NCBI GenBank assembly: GCA_964036275.1
Contig: OZ038434.1
Location: 8,761,060 to 8,825,059, forward strand
Length of the DNA: 64,000 bases
Reading direction: 5' to 3'
Source of the DNA: Litoditis marina
Lineage: Eukaryota > Nematoda > Chromadorea > Rhabditida > Rhabditidae
The position numbers and the translations under genes were made by a program. The notes under the pieces were generated by a model, which saw only the letters and a list, made by a program, of their open reading frames with translations, did no database searches and was not told the origin of the DNA. Shown piece after piece: positions 47,860-57,808 of this stretch. Each line of letters starts with the position of its first letter. The first letter of the stretch is position 1.

Positions 47860-48596
47860 AAAAACATCTCTAAACACACGATAAAACATGATACGGATGT
47901 GAATGAAATAAAATATCAATTTTGTCGCAGTTCTCATTTGCATATATCATGATGATGTAATAAAAAGATGGATCAAATACCAATTTGACCAGAACTCGTT
48001 GCTCGTTCTCTCTGATTTGCTATGTGTTACATGGAGAAAATATTTTTCCATTTTTGTTACACGAAAAGTGACGATTAGAAAGAGTGCAAAATAAACAGGG
48101 TGAACGAACGAAACATTTTGCCAGCTAAAAACTGTACATTTTGTTTATGAGGTCACACTTTGTTACTCAAATCGTTAAACTATAACTGTCAACAGGTTTC
48201 TCTATTTCCTCTTGAAAATGTAAAGGAGACTTTGATCAGTTAAACACTTTCTGCTTCAATCATGCAAATGCTGAAAAACCTGTTCGTTCTTACCTGTTCT
48301 GCAAACAACATTTTTCACGTTTCCATGTTACCAACCGATCAGTTGTCGTCGTTCAGAGTGAGTTTCATTTAAAGGAGACCGGAACACAACTTGAGCAGAG
48401 GTTTTGTTTCGGGCTGCTTTTAACTGTATTGTGATCAGAGAGCACAAATAACTCGTGTATTAGTTCGATCAGTCCACGTGACCTTCACATGACAATGCCG
48501 GGCGACCCGCAACGCGTCCAATCAAAAATAGGATACAGCAGCTTTACGAGAAGCCATGTTGCTCTCCGGTCTCCTTTAACGTCTTTCTTTCTTCGC
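47860..48596. other. Spacer between lipase copies 2 and 3
   Basis: 737 bp with no gene. A TTTTGCCAGCT near 48117 is at most half an NFI site. A run of CTCCTTTAACGTCTTTCTTTC precedes the start codon of copy 3. Confidence 0.5.
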
Positions 48597-51500
48597 ATGG
48601 GGTCTACCCCGTCCAGCTCGCCGAAAAAATCGAGCTCCAGCTCCTCCTCGAAAAGAGAGAAAAACTCACCATGTTCAATAGACACGTGCGAGGTTCGCTA
48701 TTTATCCATCATCAGTTCATGTTACGCTATTGAAAAAAAAACATCAAAACTAACACGCTTTCTTCTGGTCTTTCTCTATTGACGTTTCTGCTATAATCAT
48801 AACGGTTTTCCACCTTATGTTTTTGTAGTTTGATCCCAGTACATTTTCGACAAAACGACAGTTTTTTTGTGCTCTAAGACCAAACTAGCGCGTTCAGATT
48901 CGCTCATCCAATATTATCATTCAGGACTTTTCCTGCTCCCACACTGAGGTTCTAATGAACGCCACTCGCAGTGGAAACAGGGACACCATCATGAAGTTGT
49001 ACTTCAAATCTCTTCACTTGACCGGAACAGATGAGGACGGAAATACTGTGCTTCATATAGCAGCTATGGTCAGTTTTCTTCCAGTTCTCAGCCATATCAG
49101 GAATATGATATTAAACATACCATAAACATGAAAGAGCGCGCTGAGCCTATGCCGAAAAGTGAAAAAAATGAACCGTCAATGAGATTGATGAATATGATAG
49201 GTAATCTTTTCTTCTACGACTACAAAACCGCACCTCACATCGAAATTACTCTGAGTCAAGGTAAAGCAACAAGGAACTCAAACACAACAGTCGAAATGTG
49301 TAGAACAACATGTGTGACAATTGTGTTTTCTAACTGCCTATCGTTTAACCCATCAATATTGAATGGGAAGCAGGTTATTGATTATTTTAACCCTGTTTCA
49401 GAACGGTTATGCATTTGTCTGTCGTCTCCTGGTTGTGCTGACCACTCCTGTCATGCTCTGGCGGGTGACGAACAAGAGGGGGCAAAACAACTCGCTACTA
49501 CCGAAAAGTCAGTTTGAGGAGGTTTACTCAATATATTCGTCTGTTGAATTGTTTAATCGATCATCTCAGCGATATTACAGTTTAGTTGATCATTTATCGA
49601 ACAGCAAACAACATTACTGTTGGCAATTCTCATTTGTCGAAAGAACCATGTTCCTTAAAGAATTAGGTATTATCGATGCGATTTGAACAAAATATGAATA
49701 CTTTTTCTATGTGCTGTTTTTCCGTTCTGTGTCAAGATTAAATTCTTTGGAAATCATTTTCGCATACTGACGTATAGTTCGTTCCTTCTACCTTATTATC
49801 ATATTACCATTCGTTCATAATATTATGTTTGCGATGGAAAAATGGAATTTGGTATTGAAGAAAAGCCGGAAAAGTTCAACGCTATCACAACGCACAAACA
49901 GAACATTTCTCAGTGAAGTAACATTTATAAATAGTCGATTTCGGGGTTTCACATGTTTTAGTGACCTTTTTCTCACAAGTACCTACCGGCAGTGTTCTTC
50001 TAAACAGTTTCTACTTAAAAGCGCAGATTTACAGAGACATGAAATTCAAAAGAAAGTATAAAAGAGTGAAAGAAAATGAAAAAGAGCGAGTTGGTTGAAT
50101 TTCAGGAGCAGAAGGTGTTTGGAATGATCGTCTCATGAACCAAACGGAAGAATGGCCTAAAAATGCGAAACTTCTCGTTTCATTCGATCGGGGTGGAATG
50201 AAAGTCCTCATCGTCACTAAAGTTGGTTCAATTTCATTTGATAGTATCTCCTGCAGTCTAATACAAATTGAAGGAATGAAGAAAAAATTGAGCAAAAACC
50301 AATGAGCGACGCGTCATGCATTTCACTAGCTAGTAAACTACACTTGTCGCTGAATCAGGCGACAGCGACGTGATTTGGGAACAAAAAAGTATGAACACCC
50401 AACCGGCAACAAGCGACGCGATCGATAATCATGATTTGTGTGTTGTCGCGCGTGCTGCCGATCTCAGCGACAAAAATTATGAACCCTGCCTAGCGGTGTT
50501 ATTACGTGCAGTCAAAATTAGAGCGAAACGCTTTTGAATAAATTAGCCACGCACTGATAGTGTAAGATAGTGCAGGGAAATCCTCGCACATTCTGCGGTT
50601 TGAAGAGAGTACGTTAACAGGTCGTGTTTTAATTAGGTCGGGTCCTCTCAGTTTGTAGGAATCTAACATGTTGTTTAATAACAACTTACAGGCAAACCCA
50701 CTAGACAACGCCCAACCCGTGATGTTCAATGGCGCAAAATGAACACTCAGTCTTCTGTTGGAAGAGGTAATCCATTTTGAGAGCCCGATCAAATCATTAG
50801 GCAATTAGGGTCTTTTCCGAGTATATGATGACAACATACTTGATTCGACCTGCTTACTAAAATAGTTTTCTCGTTTGAGTTGTTTTCTCGCTGGTTCTCT
50901 TCTATTAAAACCACTGTATTTCCAAGTTTGATAGATCTACACAGCTTTTCAAAGATGTGACAATTTTGTAGAGCTGAAATGTACGATCATGATCAAAGTT
51001 TGAATTGAGAGCACACGACCGGACGACCTGCCCGTTCGTTATGCCCGTGCCTGATGTCCTTGCATGGATGCTTCATCGTATCGTTTTGTCCCCAATACGA
51101 TATAGTGAGTCGATCTGGAGTTTGTTTTCCCAAGAGGGTTTCGCTCCGAATAAATGATTCTATTCGTAGCATTTAGTTCCAATGAGAAATCGTACACAAC
51201 GTGTCTCACTTCCTACTGCAGCGCTCTCGGGTTGAACTAGTGCGACAAGAACACATTTATTTCTTCATGTCTACCAGTTACTGAAATACGTCCTATAAAT
51301 CTCATTAGAAATTATTGTTTTAAAGATATAATGATTAACTTTGACAAATGCGAAACATTACATGGTTGATATTGTGCAATTATAATAAAAATTAAATCCT
51401 AGCTGACTAACAGCAGTCAGGATAATGTAAAACAACTTATATATTCTCAGACAATCCCCATCGGTCGCATTGTCTTGAGGAAGTTATCACCATGGTATGG

Positions 51501-52090
51501 CAAACGGAGGTTAGTCAAAGGTTCAGAGGAAAGCAAAATATTAGATAAGCCTCGCCCGCTTATTAGCGTACGCACGTGCGAAATAGCTCATAGGCGGGGC
51601 AGTCTAACTTTAAGTTAGCTTTGTATGACAAGGGAAAGTTCTATCAGTGTTACACAACATTTGAATTTGGAATTTTGGCTATATTTTCTATGCTCAAGCG
51701 GTCCCGTGCATTTATAGTATGCGTAATTTCACGTTTTCTCGCGTCAGTGGTAGGTTAAGTGAGGTTATAATGCAGCATGGAGATATATAAAACGTTGCCG
51801 TAGTCTAAAATATCAACAGGTTTACTAGAAGTTGAATAGAAATGCATAGGACAGTGAAAAGAGAGTGATACCCTGTTTCTCCCATTCCATGTAACTCTTT
51901 TCAGTTTTACATTCGGGGTGAGGTTCAAAAAGAATTGGAGCAGTTGGCTGCTTCGATAGATCGCAAACTACTTTCGCATACCGCAAGTGACCATACTACC
52001 AAAGTATCTCCTGGGGGATCGGACAACGCATCTACGACTTCGTTGAAAAGTCCGCCGACAGAAAGTTCCAGAACTCAGAACAATCTCTGA
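48597..52090 (+). pseudogene. PLA2G6-like patatin phospholipase, copy 3, degraded
   Basis: Exon 1 (48597-48692), exon 2 (48925-49068) and exon 3 (49402-49507) are recognisable, but exon 3 is 106 nt instead of 113, a 7-bp deletion that shifts the frame at NKRG. Exon 4 survives only as a weak trace near 50016-50045 (SADLQRHE). Exon 5 (about 50106-50219) reads FDRGGMK where the others have FDGGGMK. Exons 6-11, which carry the nucleophile Ser and catalytic Asp, are gone; a MITE lies there. Exon 12 (50695-50768) has lost two codons and contains TGA. Exon 13 (about 51015-51109) has TGA at the conserved Trp. Exon 14 (51468-51511) is out of frame. Exon 15 (51905-52090) is open to TGA. It cannot make an active lipase. 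Confidence 0.88.
50341..50491. mobile_element. MITE related to 30727-30856, inside copy 3
   Basis: TTGTCGCTGAATCAGGCGAC on the left mirrors GATCTCAGCGACAAAAATTA on the right. AAAAAGTATGAAC inside and ATTATGAACCC at the right end match the GTATGAAC ends of the 30.7-kb element. It occupies the position of the missing exons 6-11 of copy 3. Confidence 0.5.
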
Positions 52091-52778
52091 ATACACGATA
52101 AAACATGATACTGTTGTGAACGAAATGAAAACCATTTTTTGTTTGGCGCAGTCGAACAGTTTTCCATAATCAACTTACAGAAGTACAAATGTTCAACCTT
52201 AGATATATTGACACTTTTACCAGAATCAAAACTAACGGAGAACTCATTTTTGATTGTTCTGTAACATTGGTCCCATTTTAAAACATCTACGATAACTCCA
52301 AACTTGCCTCTAGTCATATTCACGGTATGACAGTTTTTTGATTGGTTAAAATGTCAAATACATTTTCTATCTATATTTTTTGAAAAGTTATACTTTCATT
52401 CAGATATCGTACTCAACTTTCAGGAAATAGAATTGACTAGAACAAAATCATTTCGCGACATTTTGTGAATTTGCAAGAACAGTATAAACTCTAATTCTAC
52501 CTTGCAACTGCCAACGCCGGCTATACTGTTGGTCAATTGCACATTCACGGGAAACATGTTAAACACAGCAGAACTCAGAAACGTGCAAGGACATAGTGCA
52601 CGATGACTCATCAGAATGCTAACTTCACATGACTATTCACATCACATCCACTATAGGTCTATAGGATGATATATAGTTCGTTTCATTCGCACTCAGACTC
52701 ATTGGCATCGTGCCAAGATTTTTGGGGATGACTATTTCTCAGAGGAAGCATAAGTATTAAAAACTTTTTTAGATCCAC
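52091..52778. other. Spacer after copy 3, before LTR element
   Basis: No gene is seen. It contains an NFI-type palindrome at 52702-52716 within a segment that also resembles 26300-26370 (CGCACT...GCATCGTGC...TTTCTCAGAG). Confidence 0.5.
52702..52716. promoter_or_regulatory. NFI-type palindrome TTGGCATCGTGCCAA
   Basis: Exact TTGGCA-N3-TGCCAA, 612 bp after the stop of the copy 3 pseudogene and 68 bp before the left target duplication of the LTR element. Before that insertion it lay about 140 bp from the copy at 57449. Confidence 0.45.
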
Positions 52779-52783
52779 ATGTT

Positions 52784-53335
52784 TGTTCGGAACTGGGTGT
52801 AGTTCCTATTCACACTTTATGCTCATTGCCACACGGTTTCTCTAATGCTCATGATTCTCTATATCTTGACTAACGTTCAACAACGTCTCGACCCGCAAGA
52901 AGGATCTCCCAGATAATACATGTATAGTAAATATGATCGAGTCGATAGAACATAACAATGTGGATAAGTCAGCCTTTTATATCGCAATACATAGTTACAC
53001 AAATAAGATAGAATTAGAGAAAGGAAGGTGCGAGACTGAATACATAGGAGAGAGAGATAACTAGTAGTGCCACATGGTTTGGGTAAGTAACGGATTACGT
53101 CTTATACTCGTCTAGTTACGATTTGTGCTCTATCACGACTCAACCTTCCCAGACAGTCGCAATGAAGCGAAGCAATGCTTACTGCCACGAGTCGGCTATC
53201 TTGCGTGGTACGTGCGCGTGAGTGATATGCTAATGCGCACTCTATGTTAATCAGCGTACCACGCATCGAATATCGCAGTCTGCGATAGCTCCCCGAGAGA
53301 GAGAAAGATGAAGAGAAGTTTCGCACTCTGCGAAA
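52784..53335 (-). repeat. Left LTR (3' LTR in element orientation)
   Basis: 552 bp, starting TGTTCGGAACTGG on the plus strand and ending CACTCTGCGAAA. Two small hairpins, TCGCAGTCTGCGA and TTTCGCACTCTGCGAAA, lie near its right end. By eye it matches the right LTR base for base. Confidence 0.92.
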
Positions 53336-53967
53336 GCTCCCCAGCTTAGAAAAACAGAAAAAGAAGTCCGGTGACGTGATAACGAGTTGAAGCAAGCCAA
53401 ACAGCAACGTGCTGTTAGACCTCCATGATTATCGTGGGAACTAAGAAACGATTGCCGGACAACTTCAAACTGCACAAAGCTTTTGCTTCATCCAATGGCA
53501 GATACCATTTGTTACGACTTTAACGGCTGTCTACGTTGGGATTGACACACTCCTAGCACAGAAATAAGCAGAACATACAAAATAGATAGATGTTAGAGAG
53601 GTAGACGAGGAAACAAAAATTGATCGATGGAGTCTTCTTGTAGACAGTTGTTGATTGTCCGATTCTTCATTGTTTTGTCCTTGTCACTTCCAGTATTGAG
53701 CTCATTGGCAGTAGATTCTACCAGCTGTACTCATTTTTCTTCCATCCTGGCTTCAGAACGTGTCGAGTTTTGGTTCCGAATGGATTCGAAGTGATTATAA
53801 TACGGTTTCGGTTTTTCTGACTGATCAATGTTAATTTATAGGCGACTGATTATTGACTGAGAACGATATCATTTCATGACGTAATATTTCAGATGTTTTC
53901 AGACAGTTCTGATCACCTCGGCTCACAATATAAACCCGTTTCATTAGGCGTTTGACATCATGGTCTA

Positions 53968-53993
53968 ACGTCTAGTTGTCACGTCTAGTTGTT
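53968..53993. repeat. 13-bp tandem pair inside LTR element
   Basis: ACGTCTAGTTGTC is followed directly by ACGTCTAGTTGTT. It belongs to a wider enrichment of ACGTC/ACGACTA-type words within the interior of the LTR element. Confidence 0.8.
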
Positions 53994-56807
53994 GACTGAC
54001 TGGATATAGCTTGAAGAAGTCGTTAGAAAGTAACATGCCATGTAATTCTTGGTGGGGTCATGAAAACGACTATTTACGTATAAATCGTTCAATATGCGTT
54101 CGTAAATACGCACATAATCACGTCTATTTTGTCGGCGATGCCGTGAAATAGTCGTCGAAAACTAACAGATAACGTATTTCCGGCGATTATATGGTGATGT
54201 CAAACGGATCTTAGTAAATGTGTTCACTACGTCTTGTTCAGTTCTTTCTGTTACGTCCAAGTTACCGGCTTGTTGGAAAATAATGGAGTGGTTTAACGAA
54301 ATAATTTCCTGACTACTTTGAGGCTGGTCAATGAAATATCTGATTTCTACGATATTATTCGAAATCGTATGACTAAACAGCGCTCGTTCATTGATGATTA
54401 TTCATGCATTATTCGATAACGATATTATGCTCATCATGACAATGTAGAACTTATGTTTTCAGGCAACAAGTGCTCACTTTCTGGCTTTCCGGGCATGCAC
54501 TGCAAATCGTTTATCATACGTCTAAAATGGCGTTCATTATTACGTTTATTCACAACCACGGTTATGGCGTGTAGTAGGCGTTAGTGGTACCACGTTACGT
54601 TTTTCTCGATGAGATCATGAGAACGACTACAAATGTTTTTCTAATAAACACGAGAACAGTGCTCATATCATATGACGGATCTGTTGAAAATATTCAACAC
54701 GTCTTGTATAGTGCCAGCTTTGGTAACGTCTGAGTTTGGCGGCTGGTTCAAAATGATGAATTCGATGAACGAGATAATCTTCTGTGGTTGATCGAGATAA
54801 CATTCTGACTACTCTAATGGATGGATGAGCTGACGATAACAAACGTTTCTTGGATTTGATTGGATAAACGGGCAACGTTTCAAGTACATAAGATTAGTTC
54901 TCTACGCTAACCTTTGCAGAACTTTGCACGATTTACGGTTTTCACGACTTTTTATTACGGCATTTTGATGGAATGTGTAGTCGTTATAACGGTTATTCAC
55001 TTCACGTACAATGTATGTGAATGACGCATGACTACTTCTCAGAATGATGTTTTAATAGATCTGATCAATATACCATATATTAACATGCTTAACTACGTCT
55101 GCCAGAGAACGGAAGTTCACGGTTTACAAAATCATGTTGCGACCACGACTTGAACTTGGTTTGTTACAACGAAATTGGGGAAAATTTTCCCACTTTCCAG
55201 TTGGATGCACCAAAACATTTTCTACGTCTTGTGTAACAACTGAGTACACTTCATGCCAAGACTATGTGGCGGCTACGTTATTATGATCAATCTAGAACAC
55301 GTTAGAAACGATCTTGGAATATACGAATTTTTATGAGATACGTGCGCTTTGACAGAAGGTTGCGAACATATTAGAACGAAAATCAAACGAACAAACCGTT
55401 GTTATCTACTGACGGTTTCGAAAAATGACATTTTTCGTAATAACTACGGCTTCATGTAATCAACAAAAGTGAAAGTTAACGGCTTGAATATTTTGAACTT
55501 AAAATGTCTACTTGGCTAAATGACTATCTACGTGTTTACGACTAAATTCAAAACGCAATGTGCAATACTTGCGTGTGTACATTGGTTTATGCTCAAAAAC
55601 GAATATTGCTGAACATAACATTATGGGTGAGATAATATTCGCAAGGTATACCTTCTGGTTGTCGAATTCGCTTGTAGTTTGGTCACAGTGGCGTTTAGTC
55701 GTTTCTCCAGCACCTGATCCCATTCATCATTCCATTTTCTCCGATTTATTCGATCATCGGTAGAGAATATTGCTGGACGGCGGCAGCGGAATACATGTTA
55801 ATTCTCACGTATGTACGAATAGTCAAAATTCAATATTGTGTTGCACGGCTAGATACGCTTGCGCGTGTCATGAATTGCCTGATATCTTGATTTCAGCTGA
55901 ATGTATCAAGTACGCGAAAAAACTTGTGCGGCTGTCAATAACGAATTGAATACGGTGACGACAGTACGGCTTAGTAGACATGTTTCAGAATCAGGTATGC
56001 ACAATCGAATGTCTGTGAATCTGCGAATGGTATGGAACGAAATGATAGCACGGCTAATCGGTGAATACTGACTGTTAGTGTTCTCCTAATTTTTACATGA
56101 CAACGACTATGAAATACGATTTGACTACTATTCGATTGAAATTGCACTATCGAAGCTCGATCGGGATCAATATACATGGATTATCAAAATCTTCAACTTT
56201 ACGAATGTGAACGATGTTCAGTGAAATGTTTATATCGAAATATAACGTTGGAAATGTATTGCATGTTGTAAAATATACGTAACGAGTTGGGCTACAATAG
56301 CACGGAAACCAATGAGGTTTGGCTGTCTCCCTTTGTAGGGAAACTTTCCGCCGTAAACAATTTGGGTTTCCTCCGAAGTAGCAGTTTACTGTACTACTCA
56401 ATTAATGCACAAGTTCTCCTCATTGTGCTGCAGACCACGATACTTCTCTTTCCCAAGTTCGTGCGAGTTCCGCCTGCTGGGACTCTACGTTTTGCAAAAG
56501 ATCAGACGAGGGGCCTATTCTCGTTCATCACAAACATAGTACGAAATGATGCACCCTCACTACGTACATGAATAGACGATTTCCAATGCAAACGCGTAGG
56601 ATGATGTATGCCTACGACCGGGACCCGTACCCGGCTTTTTTTTTCAAAATCACATATTCTCTCGGCCCACCTGACCGCGTTGTAGCTGCTCATTTACGTT
56701 CAATTACGACTGTGCTTTTGATTACTCAACGGATCAGTAACGAATAGAGAAAACATGAGTTAAGGATGAAGTAGAGATGATGACTTGCGGATCCGGATTC
56801 TTTATTA

Positions 56808-56819
56808 GCCGATGCACCA
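56808..56819 (-). other. Primer binding site, tRNA-Gly type
   Basis: On the minus strand TGGTGCATCGGC begins one base after the 5' LTR end (...GAACA). It is complementary to the end GCCGATGCACCA expected for tRNA-Gly(GCC). This sets the orientation of the element. Confidence 0.8.
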
Positions 56820-56820
56820 C

Positions 56821-57372
56821 TGTTCGGAACTGGGTGTAGTTCCTATTCACACTTTATGCTCATTGCCACACGGTTTCTCTAATGCTCATGATTCTCTATA
56901 TCTTGACTAACGTTCAACAACGTCTCGACCCGCAAGAAGGATCTCCCAGATAATACATGTATAGTAAATATGATCGAGTCGATAGAACATAACAATGTGG
57001 ATAAGTCAGCCTTTTATATCGCAATACATAGTTACACAAATAAGATAGAATTAGAGAAAGGAAGGTGCGAGACTGAATACATAGGAGAGAGAGATAACTA
57101 GTAGTGCCACATGGTTTGGGTAAGTAACGGATTACGTCTTATACTCGTCTAGTTACGATTTGTGCTCTATCACGACTCAACCTTCCCAGACAGTCGCAAT
57201 GAAGCGAAGCAATGCTTACTGCCACGAGTCGGCTATCTTGCGTGGTACGTGCGCGTGAGTGATATGCTAATGCGCACTCTATGTTAATCAGCGTACCACG
57301 CATCGAATATCGCAGTCTGCGATAGCTCCCCGAGAGAGAGAAAGATGAAGAGAAGTTTCGCACTCTGCGAAA
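56821..57372 (-). repeat. Right LTR (5' LTR in element orientation)
   Basis: 552 bp, apparently identical to 52784-53335. Followed on the plus strand by the target duplication ATGTT. Confidence 0.92.
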
Positions 57373-57377
57373 ATGTT

Positions 57378-57808
57378 CTTCTGAAACTAGACAACCGCTA
57401 ACAGAGATTTGAAGTTATTTAAGTGATGAAAAACAGCCTGGAATATTTATTGGCACGCTGCCAAGTCTCCGTGGGAATGACCGGAACTATGCATGTTTCC
57501 TTAGGTTGTATTTCTCCACCCCCGCTTGGGCAACCCCTCTCTGTTTTTTTAGCTAAAACCGATACATTCATCTTTTTCATCCTCCCCAATGTTTTTTGAG
57601 CCGAAATAGGCGGAAGAGTGCATATCCAAGAGAGGTACTCAGAATATTCTGCACTGATCCAGCAAATCCTGGAAAACGATTTTGTTTTTTGGGCGTAGCC
57701 GACATTCCAAGTTACCAGAAAGATCATTTTTCTTGGAAATCTCGAAACTCGTGAGGATTACAGACACTCGCACAGAGTGGATCTCATTTGAAGTCTTCTC
57801 TCTCTCGC
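57378..57808. other. Upstream region of lipase copy 4
   Basis: 431 bp between the LTR element and the ATG of copy 4. It contains an NFI-type palindrome at 57449-57463 and otherwise no recognisable gene. A CTTCTCTCTCTCGC tract abuts the start codon, like the pyrimidine tract before copy 3. Confidence 0.45.
57449..57463. promoter_or_regulatory. NFI-type palindrome TTGGCACGCTGCCAA
   Basis: Exact TTGGCA-N3-TGCCAA, 346 bp upstream of the ATG of lipase copy 4, a reasonable promoter distance. The flanking AAGTCTCCGTGGGAATGAC resembles the flanks of the other two copies. Confidence 0.5.

Larger units (their letters stand above)
52784..57372 (-). mobile_element. Non-autonomous LTR retrotransposon (LARD-like) with apparently identical LTRs
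   Basis: Direct repeats of 552 bp (52784-53335 and 56821-57372), which I read as identical, flank a 3485-bp interior. A 5-bp duplication ATGTT lies at 52779-52783 and 57373-57377. Orientation is minus: the LTR then ends ...CCGAACA and one base later comes TGGTGCATCGGC (56819-56808), a 12-nt complement to the CCA-tailed 3' end of tRNA-Gly(GCC), the primer binding site. The other LTR is preceded on that strand by a weak purine run GCTGGGGAGC. Neither strand of the interior has gag, protease, reverse transcriptase or integrase motifs, nor a frame above about 100 codons. Lacking enzymes, it must have been mobilised by a partner elsewhere. The identical LTRs imply recent insertion. Confidence 0.88.

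Noticed and set aside
53102..53407. Minus-strand 101-codon ORF in the LTR
   Set aside because: It lies almost wholly within the LTR, is repeated in part in the other LTR and has no gag-like or other family features.
57378..57808. Remnant of a further lipase copy between copy 3 and copy 4
   Set aside because: No patatin or ankyrin exon similarity could be seen on either strand.
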